From assembly GCF_015234305.1 (NCBI RefSeq), contig NZ_JADGMI010000001.1, positions 1,116,001 to 1,180,000 of the forward strand: DNA of 64,000 nucleotides. The letters are read 5' to 3'. Source of the stretch: Superficieibacter sp. 1612_C1. Its GTDB lineage: Bacteria > Pseudomonadota > Gammaproteobacteria > Enterobacterales > Enterobacteriaceae. Every line of letters starts with the position of its first letter. Position 1 is the stretch's first letter. The position numbers were made by a program, and so were the translations under genes. This document shows positions 1 through 8,549 of this stretch, one piece after another. The notes below the pieces were generated by a model, which was not told where the DNA came from, ran no database searches, and saw only the letters and a list, made by a program, of their open reading frames with translations.

Positions 1-1
1 G

Positions 2-1222
2 TCGGCCGATGCCTGGACCGCCCGCGTCGTCGGCGTGGTTAAAGAAGCGCTGCACGCTCAGGTTGACGGGCTGGAAACCGTACTGGCAAAAATGTGTGAA
101 CCGCAGATTGCCATCGTGTCGCTGACGATTACCGAGAAAGGATACTGCCACTCTCCGGCAACCGGAAAGCTGATGCTCGACCATCCATTGATTGTGGGCG
201 ATCTGCAAAACCCGCATCAACCGAAATCAGCGGTCGGGGTGATTGTTGAAGCCCTGGCGCGCCGTAAAGCCGCCGGGCTACCGGCATTCAGCGTGATGTC
301 CTGCGACAACATGCCTGAAAACGGCCACGTCATGCGTAACGTGGTTTGCGCGTACGCTCGCGAAGTGAATGCCGATCTGGCCGGGTGGATTGAGCAGCAT
401 GTCACCTTCCCGTCCACGATGGTGGATCGAATCGTACCGGCGGTGACGCCTGATACGCTTAATAAGATTGAGCAACTGACTGGCGTGCGCGATCCGGCGG
501 GCGTGGCCTGTGAACCTTTCCGTCAGTGGGTGATTGAAGATAACTTCGTGGCAGGGCGTCCTGAATGGGAAAAAGCCGGTGCGGAACTGGTGGCCGATGT
601 GCTGCCGTTCGAAGAGATGAAACTGCGTATGCTTAACGGCAGTCACTCTTTCCTCGCATATCTGGGCTATCTTGCCGGCTATCAGCATATCAATGACTGT
701 ATGGAAGATGATAATTACCGTCTTGCCGCCCATGCGCTAATGCTCCAGGAGCAGGCACCCACGCTGAAAGTGCAGGGCGTCGACCTCAAACAGTATGCCG
801 ACAGACTGATTGAACGCTACAGCAACCCGGCGCTGCGCCACCGTACCTGGCAAATCGCCATGGACGGTAGTCAGAAACTGCCGCAGCGGATGCTGGACTC
901 CGTGCGCTGGCATCTGGCGCACCAGAGCCGCTTTGATCTGCTGGCGCTGGGCGTGGCAGGCTGGATGCGCTACGTGAGCGGCGTTGACGATCAGGGCAAC
1001 CCGATTGAGATCTGCGATCCGCAGTTAGCAGTGATTCACGAAGCGGTGAACCGTAGCGAAGAGGGGCCGGTGCGTGTTCAGGCACTGCTGGGCATCGAGG
1101 CGATCTTTGGTAAGGCACTGCCGGATGACAGTGAATTTGTTAGCGCCGTAACGCAGGCGTATAAGATGCTGCTGGAGAAGGGCGCGAAAGCAACCGTGGC
1201 ACAATTTGTGGCTAATCGCTAA
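2..1222 (+). CDS. ydfI: Mannitol dehydrogenase family oxidoreductase YdfI, 5' truncated
   Basis: The frame is open from the first bases of the window, so the true start lies upstream; about 406 codons are visible of a family usually near 485 residues. The family oxidises polyols and aldonates with NAD (mannitol dehydrogenase, fructuronate and tagaturonate reductases). The visible part holds the end of the Rossmann domain and the C-terminal domain, with the K-x4-N-x2-H catalytic pattern in [10 protein letters not shown] around bases 620-650. The downstream, oppositely oriented rspR matches the E. coli ydfI-ydfH order. The exact substrate is not known from sequence; D-mannonate/fructuronate-type activity is only an analogy. 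Confidence 0.88.
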   Translation, partial: SADAWTARVVGVVKEALHAQVDGLETVLAKMCEPQIAIVSLTITEKGYCHSPATGKLMLDHPLIVGDLQNPHQPKSAVGVIVEALARRKAAGLPAFSVMSCDNMPENGHVMRNVVCAYAREVNADLAGWIEQHVTFPSTMVDRIVPAVTPDTLNKIEQLTGVRDPAGVACEPFRQWVIEDNFVAGRPEWEKAGAELVADVLPFEEMKLRMLNGSHSFLAYLGYLAGYQHINDCMEDDNYRLAAHALMLQEQAPTLKVQGVDLKQYADRLIERYSNPALRHRTWQIAMDGSQKLPQRMLDSVRWHLAHQSRFDLLALGVAGWMRYVSGVDDQGNPIEICDPQLAVIHEAVNRSEEGPVRVQALLGIEAIFGKALPDDSEFVSAVTQAYKMLLEKGAKATVAQFVANR

Positions 1223-1272
1223 ACGTCACCCGGGCCGGGCGGAACCACGCCGTCCGGCTACATTTTTTGCGA

Positions 1273-1959
1273 TCAATCTTCGCTAAACCAGTCGCGATTT
1301 TCCTGGCGAATCAGCTGTACGGAACCGCTAATTTCCTGCAAATGCAGCGCCATCGCCTTTTCAACCGTATCAGCATCGCGCTGCTGGAGAGCGGCAAAAA
1401 TGTCAAGGTGCTGGCGGAGGAGCATTTCCGGCGGGGAGACATGATCAAGACTCATGTAACGCACCCGGTCAATAGCCGCTTTGATATTTTCAATGGTATC
1501 CCACGCCAGCTGACAGTCCGCGATCAGCGCCAGTTTCTGATGAAATTCGTCATCAAGCAGAAAAAAATCGTTGAGCTGCTTACGCTCAATGGCGATCCGC
1601 TGCTGATGCAGATTTTGCTCAAGCTGCCAGAGTTGTTCATCATTAATCATCCCCGCCGCGCGCCGGGCAACGGCGCACTCAATCGCCTGGCGGACAAAAC
1701 ACCCGTTCCGCACCTGGGAAAGTGAGATCTTGTTGACGTAACTGCCGCGCTGCGGACGGATCTGGATAAGACCATTTTCTGCGAGTTTAATGAAGGCTTC
1801 GCGCACCGGCTGGCGAGAGACATCGAAGCGGACTGAAATTTCTTTCTCGGAGAGAGGCGTGCCGGGCGCAATCAGACAATGCACGATATCCCGGCGTAAA
1901 ATCCGGTAGATCTGCTGATTAACAGGCTGTGTAGGGTTCAGTTGGGTCTCGAAGGTCAT
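1273..1959 (-). CDS. rspR: GntR/FadR-type transcriptional regulator RspR
   Basis: Cytoplasmic DNA-binding regulator of 228 residues. It has an N-terminal winged helix (about residues 12-75, with [16 protein letters not shown] as recognition region) and a C-terminal FCD ligand domain (about 95-215). It matches recalled E. coli RspR/YdfH almost throughout, including the C-terminal DWFSED. RspR represses the rspAB starvation and sugar-acid genes in E. coli; rspAB is not in this window. It ends 50 bp from ydfI in convergent orientation and could respond to a sugar acid metabolised by YdfI (inference). ATG start agrees with the homologue length. Confidence 0.93.
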   Translation of the reverse strand: MTFETQLNPTQPVNQQIYRILRRDIVHCLIAPGTPLSEKEISVRFDVSRQPVREAFIKLAENGLIQIRPQRGSYVNKISLSQVRNGCFVRQAIECAVARRAAGMINDEQLWQLEQNLHQQRIAIERKQLNDFFLLDDEFHQKLALIADCQLAWDTIENIKAAIDRVRYMSLDHVSPPEMLLRQHLDIFAALQQRDADTVEKAMALHLQEISGSVQLIRQENRDWFSED

Positions 1960-2047
1960 TCATTCTTACTTTTTAGACGATTAACCAGTTGATTTTACCA
2001 CCACTTCGCTACTTTCAATACCCGGCCTTGCGGCCGGGCGATAAAAA

Positions 2048-2794
2048 TTAACCCCGATGTACGCTTAATCCGGCATACGTCTGGCTAACCGGCATCATTT
2101 CAAGGGTATTGATGTTGACATGCTTCGGCAGCGTGGCGACCCACCATACCGCTTCAGCGATATCTTCCGCAGACAGCGCGGTGGTGTTTTCGTAGGTTTT
2201 ATCGGCTTTCGCATCGTCGCCTTTAAAGCGCACATTGGAAAACTCAGTACCACCCACCAGCCCCGGCTCAATGTTAGTCACGCGAACCGCCGTTCCATTA
2301 AGATCGGTACGTAAGTTGAGGCTGAACTGATGCACAAATGCCTTCGTTGCCCCGTATACGTTTCCACCCGCATAAGGCCAGCTACCGGCCGTGGAGCCGA
2401 GATTGATCACATGCCCACGGTTACGTTCGACCATGCCAGGCAGCACGGCGCGCGTCATATACACCAGGCCTTTATTATTGGTATCGATCATATTTTCCCA
2501 GTCTTCAACGCTCGCTTTGTGCGCAGGCTCCATGCCAAGCGCCAGTCCGGCGTTATTAACCAGGATATCGATGTCACGCCATTCTGCGGGCAGCGACGCG
2601 AGTTTTTCATCGATTGCCGCCCGATCGCGGACATCCAGTTGCAGTGGATAAATGGCGTCGCCAAGCTCCTCTTTCAGCGCCTGGAGACGCTCCTGACGGC
2701 GGCCGGTTGCAATCACTTTATGTCCATTTTCAACGAAACGGCGCGTAATGCTTTCACCAAAACCCGCCGTCGCGCCTGTTACCAGAATAATCAT
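2048..2794 (-). CDS. ydfG: NADP-dependent 3-hydroxy acid dehydrogenase / malonic semialdehyde reductase YdfG
   Basis: Short-chain dehydrogenase of 248 residues, the same length as E. coli YdfG. It reduces malonic semialdehyde to 3-hydroxypropionate and oxidises L-allo-threonine and L-serine. Visible landmarks are the TGATAGFG cofactor motif near the N-terminus, NNAG near residue 80, and the catalytic S and YxxxK in YGATKAF near residue 150. The ATG at 2794 is preferred because GAGGA lies 8 bp upstream; an in-frame TTG 15 bp earlier overlaps that ribosome site. Cytoplasmic, probably monocistronic. Confidence 0.95.
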   Translation of the reverse strand: MIILVTGATAGFGESITRRFVENGHKVIATGRRQERLQALKEELGDAIYPLQLDVRDRAAIDEKLASLPAEWRDIDILVNNAGLALGMEPAHKASVEDWENMIDTNNKGLVYMTRAVLPGMVERNRGHVINLGSTAGSWPYAGGNVYGATKAFVHQFSLNLRTDLNGTAVRVTNIEPGLVGGTEFSNVRFKGDDAKADKTYENTTALSAEDIAEAVWWVATLPKHVNINTLEMMPVSQTYAGLSVHRG

Positions 2795-2997
2795 CTCACT
2801 GTTCCTCAACGCTTTTTGTGTTGTATAACCTTAACATGCGTTCCCGGGTTGCGGGAAACCGAAGTTAAGTGTGGCAAAAAAGTGCCGCTAACGTTTGGAT
2901 AGATGACGCATCCACGTTATTTTTGTGCGAATGTCTATAAAGCGTGGTGTATCAGCGAAATGCCTGGTCTGAACGGTCAGGTTTTCAGGAGAAAGTG

Positions 2998-5049
2998 ATG
3001 TCGTTAAACAATCCGTTTTTTAATGTGAGCACCTTGCCTTATCAGGCTCCTCGTTTTGATCAAATCAGGGAGGAACATTATCGCCCGGCCTTTGATGAAG
3101 GAGTACGCATTAAGCGCCAAGAAATTGAGGCTATCGCGCAAAACCCGGCTCCGGCAGATGTCGAGAATACCTTTGTGGCGCTCGAAAAAAGCGGCCTGCT
3201 GTTAGGTCGGGTGGTCACGGTTTTTTTCGCCATGTCCCATGCTCATACCAACGATACGCTGCAACTGCTTGATGAGCAGTTTTCTGCCGAACTGGCGGCA
3301 CTGGCGAACGATATTTATCTCAACGATGCCCTTTTTCAACGTGTGGAGCATGTCTGGCAGCAGCGCGAGTCGCTGGCGCTGGATGATGAAACCCGCCGTC
3401 TGGTTGAGACGACCAGGCAGCAGTTTGTCCTCGCGGGCGCAACGCTGGGCGAGGCTGAGAAAGCGGCGTTAAAAACGCTCAATACCGAAGCGGCTACCCT
3501 GACCAGCCAGTTTAACCAGCGTCTGATGGCGGCGAATAAAGCCGGGGCATGGGTGGTTGAGAGCGAGCAGCAGCTGGCGGGGCTGACTGAGGATGAGATC
3601 GCCGTGGCGGCGACTGCCGCGCGTGAAAAAGGATTAACCGATCGCTGGTTATTACCCCTGCTAAATACCACTCAGCAGCCTGCGTTAGCGGCACTACGCG
3701 ATCGCCATGCCCGGGAGCAGTTATTCAACGCGGGCTGGACCCGGAGCGTAAAAAATGACGAAAATGATACCCGGTCGCTGATATTACAGCTGGTGGAGAT
3801 CCGGGCAAAACAGGCCGAACTTATCGGTTTCGACGATTACGCCAGCTGGAAAATTGCCGATCAAATGGCGAAAACCCCGGCGGCCGCGCTGGCGTTCATG
3901 CGTAAAATTGCCCCTGCGGCACGGGCGCGGGCCGAACATGAGCACGCCGCGATCCAGCAGGTTATTGATAAGCAGAACGGCGGCTTTCAGGCGCAGGCGT
4001 GGGACTGGGATTTTTATGCCGACCGGGTTCGTCAGGAAAAGTATGCGTTTGATGAATCGCAGGTCAAACCTTATCTCGAACTGAATACCGTGCTGCAAGA
4101 GGGCGTCTTCTGGACCGCGTCGCAGCTTTTTGGCATCCGTTTTGTCGAGCGTTTTGATATCCCCGTTTACCATCCGGACGTTCGCGTCTGGGAGATCTTC
4201 GATGCCAGTGGCGAAGGGCTGGCGCTATTCTACGGCGATTTCTTTGCTCGCGACTCCAAGAGCGGCGGGGCATGGATGGGTAACTTCGTCGAGCAGTCGA
4301 CGCTGCTTAACACCCAGCCGGTGATCTACAACGTCTGTAACTATCAAAAACCGGCGGCAGGCCACAGCGCGCTGATCTCATGGGATGACGTGATTACGCT
4401 GTTCCACGAATTTGGTCATACGCTTCACGGCCTGTTTGCGCGTCAGCGTTACGCCAGCCTGTCAGGCACCAATACCCCGCGTGATTTCGTTGAGTTTCCT
4501 TCGCAGATTAACGAGCACTGGGCGACGCACCCCCAGGTATTTGCCCGTTTTGCCCGTCATTATCAAACCGGTGAATCGATGCCGGAAGCATTACAGGCCA
4601 GCATGCTACAGGCGACGCATTTTAATAAAGGCTATGAAATGACGGAGCTGCTCAGCGCGGCATTGCTCGACATGAACTGGCACAGCGTCAGCGTAGATAA
4701 TATCCCTGAATCGGTGGATGACTTTGAAACGGCGGCGATTCGCCGGGAGCATCTGGATCTTCCCGCCGTCCCGCCGCGCTATCGCAGCAGTTACTTTGCG
4801 CACATTTTTGGCGGCGGCTATGCGGCAGGCTATTACGCCTATCTGTGGACGCAAATGCTGGCCGATGATGGCTACCAGTGGTTTGTCGAACAGGGCGGTT
4901 TGACGGCGCAAAATGGCCAGCGTTTTCGTGAAGCTATTTTATCCAGGGGGAACAGTACCGATCTGGAGACGTTGTATCGTCAATGGCGGGGAAGCGACCC
5001 CCTCATTGAGCCGATGCTTAAACATCGTGGTTTAAGCGAGCAGGGATAA
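2998..5049 (+). CDS. dcp: Peptidyl-dipeptidase Dcp (M3 zinc metallopeptidase)
   Basis: Zinc exopeptidase of 683 residues that removes C-terminal dipeptides from oligopeptides; E. coli Dcp has 681. HEFGH lies at residues 470-474 with the third zinc ligand E499 in DFVEFPSQ, followed by the NEHWATHP helix typical of M3 enzymes. The C-terminal RYRSSYFAHIFGGGYAAGYY substrate-binding segment is intact. The start is the ATG at 2998, with AGGAGA just upstream; an earlier in-frame GTG at 2944 would add 18 residues unlike the family. No signal peptide. A strong intrinsic terminator follows directly. Confidence 0.97.
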   Translation: MSLNNPFFNVSTLPYQAPRFDQIREEHYRPAFDEGVRIKRQEIEAIAQNPAPADVENTFVALEKSGLLLGRVVTVFFAMSHAHTNDTLQLLDEQFSAELAALANDIYLNDALFQRVEHVWQQRESLALDDETRRLVETTRQQFVLAGATLGEAEKAALKTLNTEAATLTSQFNQRLMAANKAGAWVVESEQQLAGLTEDEIAVAATAAREKGLTDRWLLPLLNTTQQPALAALRDRHAREQLFNAGWTRSVKNDENDTRSLILQLVEIRAKQAELIGFDDYASWKIADQMAKTPAAALAFMRKIAPAARARAEHEHAAIQQVIDKQNGGFQAQAWDWDFYADRVRQEKYAFDESQVKPYLELNTVLQEGVFWTASQLFGIRFVERFDIPVYHPDVRVWEIFDASGEGLALFYGDFFARDSKSGGAWMGNFVEQSTLLNTQPVIYNVCNYQKPAAGHSALISWDDVITLFHEFGHTLHGLFARQRYASLSGTNTPRDFVEFPSQINEHWATHPQVFARFARHYQTGESMPEALQASMLQATHFNKGYEMTELLSAALLDMNWHSVSVDNIPESVDDFETAAIRREHLDLPAVPPRYRSSYFAHIFGGGYAAGYYAYLWTQMLADDGYQWFVEQGGLTAQNGQRFREAILSRGNSTDLETLYRQWRGSDPLIEPMLKHRGLSEQG

Positions 5050-5053
5050 AAGA

Positions 5054-5080
5054 AAAACGGGCGCAAGCCCGTTTTGTTTA
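5054..5080 (+). terminator. Intrinsic terminator of dcp
   Basis: Nine-base perfect stem (AAAACGGGC / GCCCGTTTT) with a GCAA tetraloop and a T-rich tail, starting four bases after the dcp stop codon. Confidence 0.9.
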
Positions 5081-5100
5081 TCTGTCCTGTGTGCCGACGT

Positions 5101-5343
5101 TTAAATATCGTCAGGCGTATTCAGTACAACCATTTCTAATGCGCTGCGGTAGATATCCAGTTTGACGATATCTTTTTCTGTTTCAAGCCGGACCACCAGT
5201 TCCAGAATGATGTCTTTATTATTAACAGCACTTTTTCTGGACAAGAGATCCTGCATAATCTCAGAAATGACTTTTTGTCCGGCATCATCATGGCTATAAC
5301 CAAACGACAACGGGGAACTCTGGTCTACTTCTTGTATTGGCAT
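5101..5343 (-). CDS. AriR/YmgB family small regulatory protein
   Basis: Eighty-residue protein whose second half aligns with recalled E. coli AriR (YmgB): NNKDIILELVVRLETE matches NNKNIILSLIHSLETT, and the C-terminus shares the T-x-DD ending. AriR is a small helical dimeric protein linked to biofilm formation and acid resistance under the Rcs system. The first 30 residues differ from AriR. No clear Shine-Dalgarno precedes the ATG at 5343. It stands alone between dcp and ftrA, away from the ycgZ-ymgABC operon where E. coli carries it, so its role here is uncertain. Confidence 0.75.
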   Translation of the reverse strand: MPIQEVDQSSPLSFGYSHDDAGQKVISEIMQDLLSRKSAVNNKDIILELVVRLETEKDIVKLDIYRSALEMVVLNTPDDI

Positions 5344-5632
5344 GTTTTATGTTGCACCGTGCATAGTTAACGATAGTGGAGTAGTGGAGAGACGGGAGTC
5401 TTCAACTCAACGGTTTTAAACTAGTCACAAACCTGCAAATGTACAAATTCAAAAGCAAAAATATTTTCAAATGCTCAAATAAATAACAATACATTAACTT
5501 TTTTAATGCATTTTACCCAGGGGAGTTAAAGCCCGGGCTCAGGAAAGAAAAAAACGAGTTTGCGAATAACGTAATAATTGGCCTGCCTCTATTCTCACCC
5601 TTCTTATTTTTGCGCCAGAACTCAGGCAATCT

Positions 5633-6637
5633 TTATTGTTTAACACGACGATATTCTTTGCGGAATTGGGTCGGCGACAGCGAAAAATGCTGACGAAAGT
5701 GCTGGCGTAATACACTGGCGTTGCCAAAACCGGTCAACTCCGCGATGGCCTCAATACTGTGCTGGCTATGCATCAGGTGATCCTGAACACAACGCAGGCG
5801 CTCGCGCAAAATCCAGCGGGCGGGTGTGGTCCCCGTCGCGAGGGCAAACCTGCGCAGCAGGGTGCGGGTACTCATGCCTGCCCGCTGTGCCAGGGCATCC
5901 AGGCTATGTGTCTGCGCCAGATTCTGATGCAGATAATCAAACAGCTGGCCCAGCGACTGACTTTCACGGGCGCTGGCGACGGGGCGGGCAACAGTTTGCG
6001 CCTGGGAGCCATCACGGTGGGGTTGGATCACCAGTCGACGCGCAACGCTATTGGCAATCTCCAGACCGTAATCCTCACGAACCACGTGTAAACACAGGTC
6101 GATACCTGCCGCGCTGCCCGCCGAGGTCATAATGCGCTGCCCGGCGACGTAAAGCACATCATTCACCACCGTGATATCCGCAAAACGCTGCTGGAGGATC
6201 TGCGTATAGCGCCAGTGGGTCGTTGCTTTCAGCCCCGAGAGCAATCCTGTCGCTGCCAGGACAAATACGCCGGAGCAGATCGATATTATCCGACAGCCGC
6301 GCGCATAAGCCTGGCGTAGTGCGTCAATGAGCGCCGTCGGCACCGGGGAATCAATGCCACGCCAGCCCGGAATGATAATGGTGTCTGCCTGCGCCAGTAA
6401 ATCCAGTCCGCCATCGGCCATGATGCGGATACCTCCTGTGGCACGCATTTCGCCGCTCTCGGCTGCCGCCACGGCAAACTGATACCAGTTATCACCAAAT
6501 TCCGGGCGCGGCAGGCCAAAAATTTCGACCGCCACACCAAATTCGAACGTGCAGAGGCCATCATAGGCGAGGACGATCACCCGTCGTGGCGTGAGTGGGG
6601 AAGGCAATGTTGTCATTTTTACGGCGCTTTCTGACAT
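5633..6637 (-). CDS. ftrA: GlxA/FtrA-type AraC transcriptional regulator
   Basis: Regulator of 334 residues. The N-terminal DJ-1/PfpI-like domain (about 18-195) carries SICSGVFVLA with the nucleophile-elbow cysteine of the fold, and two AraC helix-turn-helices occupy about 225-325 (LDALAQRAGMSTRTLLRRF and IEAIAELTGFGNASVLRQHF). The length and order match the FtrA family. It diverges from a rhodanese gene, and FtrA-type regulators are often paired this way, so the rhodanese gene is its likely target (inference). No strong ribosome site is seen; an internal ATG at 6616 is an alternative start. Confidence 0.87.
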   Translation of the reverse strand: MSESAVKMTTLPSPLTPRRVIVLAYDGLCTFEFGVAVEIFGLPRPEFGDNWYQFAVAAAESGEMRATGGIRIMADGGLDLLAQADTIIIPGWRGIDSPVPTALIDALRQAYARGCRIISICSGVFVLAATGLLSGLKATTHWRYTQILQQRFADITVVNDVLYVAGQRIMTSAGSAAGIDLCLHVVREDYGLEIANSVARRLVIQPHRDGSQAQTVARPVASARESQSLGQLFDYLHQNLAQTHSLDALAQRAGMSTRTLLRRFALATGTTPARWILRERLRCVQDHLMHSQHSIEAIAELTGFGNASVLRQHFRQHFSLSPTQFRKEYRRVKQ

Positions 6638-6705
6638 GTTGATGGGCGGTTTTACCGGACGGACTCTGGTTAAATCATTGTTAACATAAACAAGGAGAAC
6701 ACGCT

Positions 6706-7116
6706 ATGAGTTACGTTACTGATTATCCCGCCGCTGCCCCTGAAGAAGCCGCTGCCTGGTTTTCCCGTCGCCTGAGCCTTGAAACAGACTGCTCGGACGT
6801 ACATGACGCGATAAGCCAGCATCAGCAGGACTTTGTTTTACTCCACGTGATTGGTCGCCAGGCGCACTTTGACCAAAAACATCTGCCGGGTGCAGTTCAT
6901 CTTCCGCATGCGCAAATCAATGCGGAAACATTAGCGCAGTGGCCGGCAGAGACGTTATTTGTCGTGTACTGCGCCGGACCACACTGTAATGGTGCCGATA
7001 AAGCCGCGCTTAAGATTGCCCGACTGGGCCGACCGGTGAAATTGATGCTCGGCGGTATGACCGGATGGCACGATGAAGGTTTTGCGTTTGCCGAAGATTC
7101 ACCGCTGGCAAAATGA
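6706..7116 (+). CDS. Single-domain rhodanese-like sulfurtransferase
   Basis: Cytoplasmic 136-residue protein with one rhodanese fold. QKHLPGAVHLPHAQI (58-72) is the conserved CH2A-like segment and VVYCAGPHCNGADKAA holds the active loop, with Cys89 as probable persulfide carrier and a second Cys94. GGMTGWHDEGF near the C-terminus is the CH2B motif. AAGGAG lies 8 bp before the ATG. It is divergently transcribed from the FtrA-type regulator across 68 bp, which suggests shared control. The sulfur donor and acceptor cannot be read from sequence. Confidence 0.88.
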   Translation: MSYVTDYPAAAPEEAAAWFSRRLSLETDCSDVHDAISQHQQDFVLLHVIGRQAHFDQKHLPGAVHLPHAQINAETLAQWPAETLFVVYCAGPHCNGADKAALKIARLGRPVKLMLGGMTGWHDEGFAFAEDSPLAK

Positions 7117-7147
7117 ATTAATTTCATGCGCCGTGAAATTTTCTCCT

Positions 7148-7210
7148 TTGCGAAGTGATAATAACTATGTCATATTTTAGACATATAGCCATCCAGAAGT
7201 CTAAGTGTTC
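7148..7210 (+). promoter_or_regulatory. Candidate sigma-70 promoter with tandem MetJ-like boxes
   Basis: TTGCGA (7148-7153), a 17-bp spacer and CATATT (7171-7176) form a plausible promoter. Starting at 7179 are contiguous 8-mers AGACATAT, AGCCATCC and AGAAGTCT, followed by a weaker AAGTGTTC. They match the MetJ unit AGACGTCT at 6, 5, 7 and 3 of 8 positions and are in perfect 8-bp phase, as MetJ requires. The array covers the expected transcription start, a repressing position. Confidence 0.6.
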
Positions 7211-7264
7211 ACATGCTGAATTATCACTGTGGGCAATGAATTGCCTACAGCTAAAGGAGAGAAT

Positions 7265-8368
7265 ATGTCACAGCAACATGGCCCATACCGCGCAGATATC
7301 GTCGGCAGCTTTTTACGTCCGGACAGCATCAAGCAGGCGCGTCAACAACTGGCGAGCGGCGAGATTACCGTCAGCCAGCTTCGTGAGATAGAAAATGACG
7401 CCATCCGCCATGTGGTACAGCAACAGTGCGAATGCGGTTTGCATGTGGTCACCGATGGTGAGTTCCGTCGCGCCTGGTGGCATTTTGATTTCTTCGATGG
7501 ATTGCAGGGCGTGGAACGTTACGATTCCGATAAAGGCATCCAGTTTAACGGTGTACAGACCAAAGCCCACGGCGTGCGCGTGACCGGGAAGCTGGCATTT
7601 GGCGATCACCCGATGCTGGAAGATTTTCGCTATCTGAAAAGCATCAGTGGTAACGCTGAGCCAAAAATGACCATTCCGTCGCCAAGCGTCCTGCATTTCC
7701 GCGGCGGACGTAAAGATATTGATGCCAGCGTTTACCCCGATCTGGCCGATTACTTCGCTGACCTCGCAACCACCTGGCGCGATGCGATTCAGGCATTTTA
7801 CGCGGCGGGATGTCGCTATCTACAGCTTGATGACACCGTCTGGGCGTATCTGTGCTCAGACGATCAGCGCCGTCAGGTGCGTGAACGTGGCGAAGATCCG
7901 GATGAACTGGCAAAAATCTATGCCAGGGTGCTGAATAAAGCGCTCGAAGGCAAGCCTGAGGATCTGACGGTGAGCCTGCACGTTTGTCGCGGTAACTTCC
8001 GCTCGACGTGGATTTCGGAAGGCGGCTACGAGCCGGTAGCGGAAGTCTTATTCGGCACGGTGAACGTGGATGCGTTTTTCCTCGAATATGACAACGATCG
8101 CTCCGGTGACTTTGCGCCGCTGCGCTTTATTCGTCCCGGCCACCAGCAGGTCGTTTTGGGCTTGATCACTACCAAAAATGGCGAGCTGGAAGACCCTGAA
8201 GGAATTAAGGCGCGTCTCCAGGAAGCGGCAAAATATGTGGATTTAAAACAGATCTGCCTAAGCCCGCAGTGCGGATTCGCCTCCACCGAGGAGGGCAACT
8301 CGCTGACTGAACAGCAGCAGTGGGACAAAGTTCGTCTGGTAACGGATATTGCCTCCCAGGTCTGGTAA
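7265..8368 (+). CDS. MetE C-domain-like (cobalamin-independent) methionine synthase family protein
   Basis: Protein of 367 residues equivalent to the catalytic C-terminal half of MetE, like the YxjG/YxjH and archaeal MetE groups. It probably transfers a methyl group to homocysteine; the methyl donor is unknown. Expected zinc ligands are visible: H in LHVCRGN with the following C, and C in LSPQCGFAS near the C-terminus. DIVGSFLRP at the N-terminus and VTDGEFRRAWWHFDF are family hallmarks. The ATG at 7265 has AAAGGAG upstream. The upstream MetJ-like boxes support a methionine-related role. It precedes urtA but has its own promoter. Confidence 0.85.
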   Translation: MSQQHGPYRADIVGSFLRPDSIKQARQQLASGEITVSQLREIENDAIRHVVQQQCECGLHVVTDGEFRRAWWHFDFFDGLQGVERYDSDKGIQFNGVQTKAHGVRVTGKLAFGDHPMLEDFRYLKSISGNAEPKMTIPSPSVLHFRGGRKDIDASVYPDLADYFADLATTWRDAIQAFYAAGCRYLQLDDTVWAYLCSDDQRRQVRERGEDPDELAKIYARVLNKALEGKPEDLTVSLHVCRGNFRSTWISEGGYEPVAEVLFGTVNVDAFFLEYDNDRSGDFAPLRFIRPGHQQVVLGLITTKNGELEDPEGIKARLQEAAKYVDLKQICLSPQCGFASTEEGNSLTEQQQWDKVRLVTDIASQVW

Positions 8369-8376
8369 CACTCTGC

Positions 8377-8413
8377 GGCACAGCGTTGCACTGTAATAAT
8401 GCAGCGCTGTGCC
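8377..8413. promoter_or_regulatory. Inverted repeat containing an NtrC-like site upstream of urtA
   Basis: Two 14-base arms (GGCACAGCGTTGCA and TGCAGCGCTGTGCC, 13 of 14 paired) flank a 9-base loop. At its centre, 8387-8403 reads TGCACT-N6-ATGCA, one base from the NtrC dyad TGCACT-N6-GTGCA. The centre lies about 107 bp before the start predicted from the sigma-54 promoter, a normal NtrC enhancer distance. It begins 9 bp after the upstream stop codon, so it could also end that transcript, although no T-tract follows. Confidence 0.55.
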
Positions 8414-8475
8414 ACAATAATGCTCTCCACGCGCTGTACCACCTTTTTATCTCAATTCCTGCAATAAAAACACAC

Positions 8476-8492
8476 CTGGCATCCTTTTTGCC
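8476..8492 (+). promoter_or_regulatory. Sigma-54 promoter of urtABCDE
   Basis: CTGGCA-N6-TTGCC gives GG and GC doublets (8478-8479 and 8490-8491) exactly 10 bp apart, the invariant sigma-54 geometry, with TGGCA and TTGC both perfect. Predicted start is about 8502, some 48 bp before urtA. No competing sigma-70 promoter is obvious. Confidence 0.8.
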
Positions 8493-8549
8493 TGATCTCT
8501 CCTGAACGCTTTCGTCGACCTTTGTCATTTGAATATTCAGGAGTGAATT

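Noticed and set aside
278..733. Minus-strand frames inside ydfI
   Set aside because: Antisense shadows of a conserved dehydrogenase gene.
8387..8413. Rho-independent terminator for the MetE-C gene
   Set aside because: The stem is strong but lacks a T-tract; a regulatory NtrC-like site fits better, though a dual role is possible.
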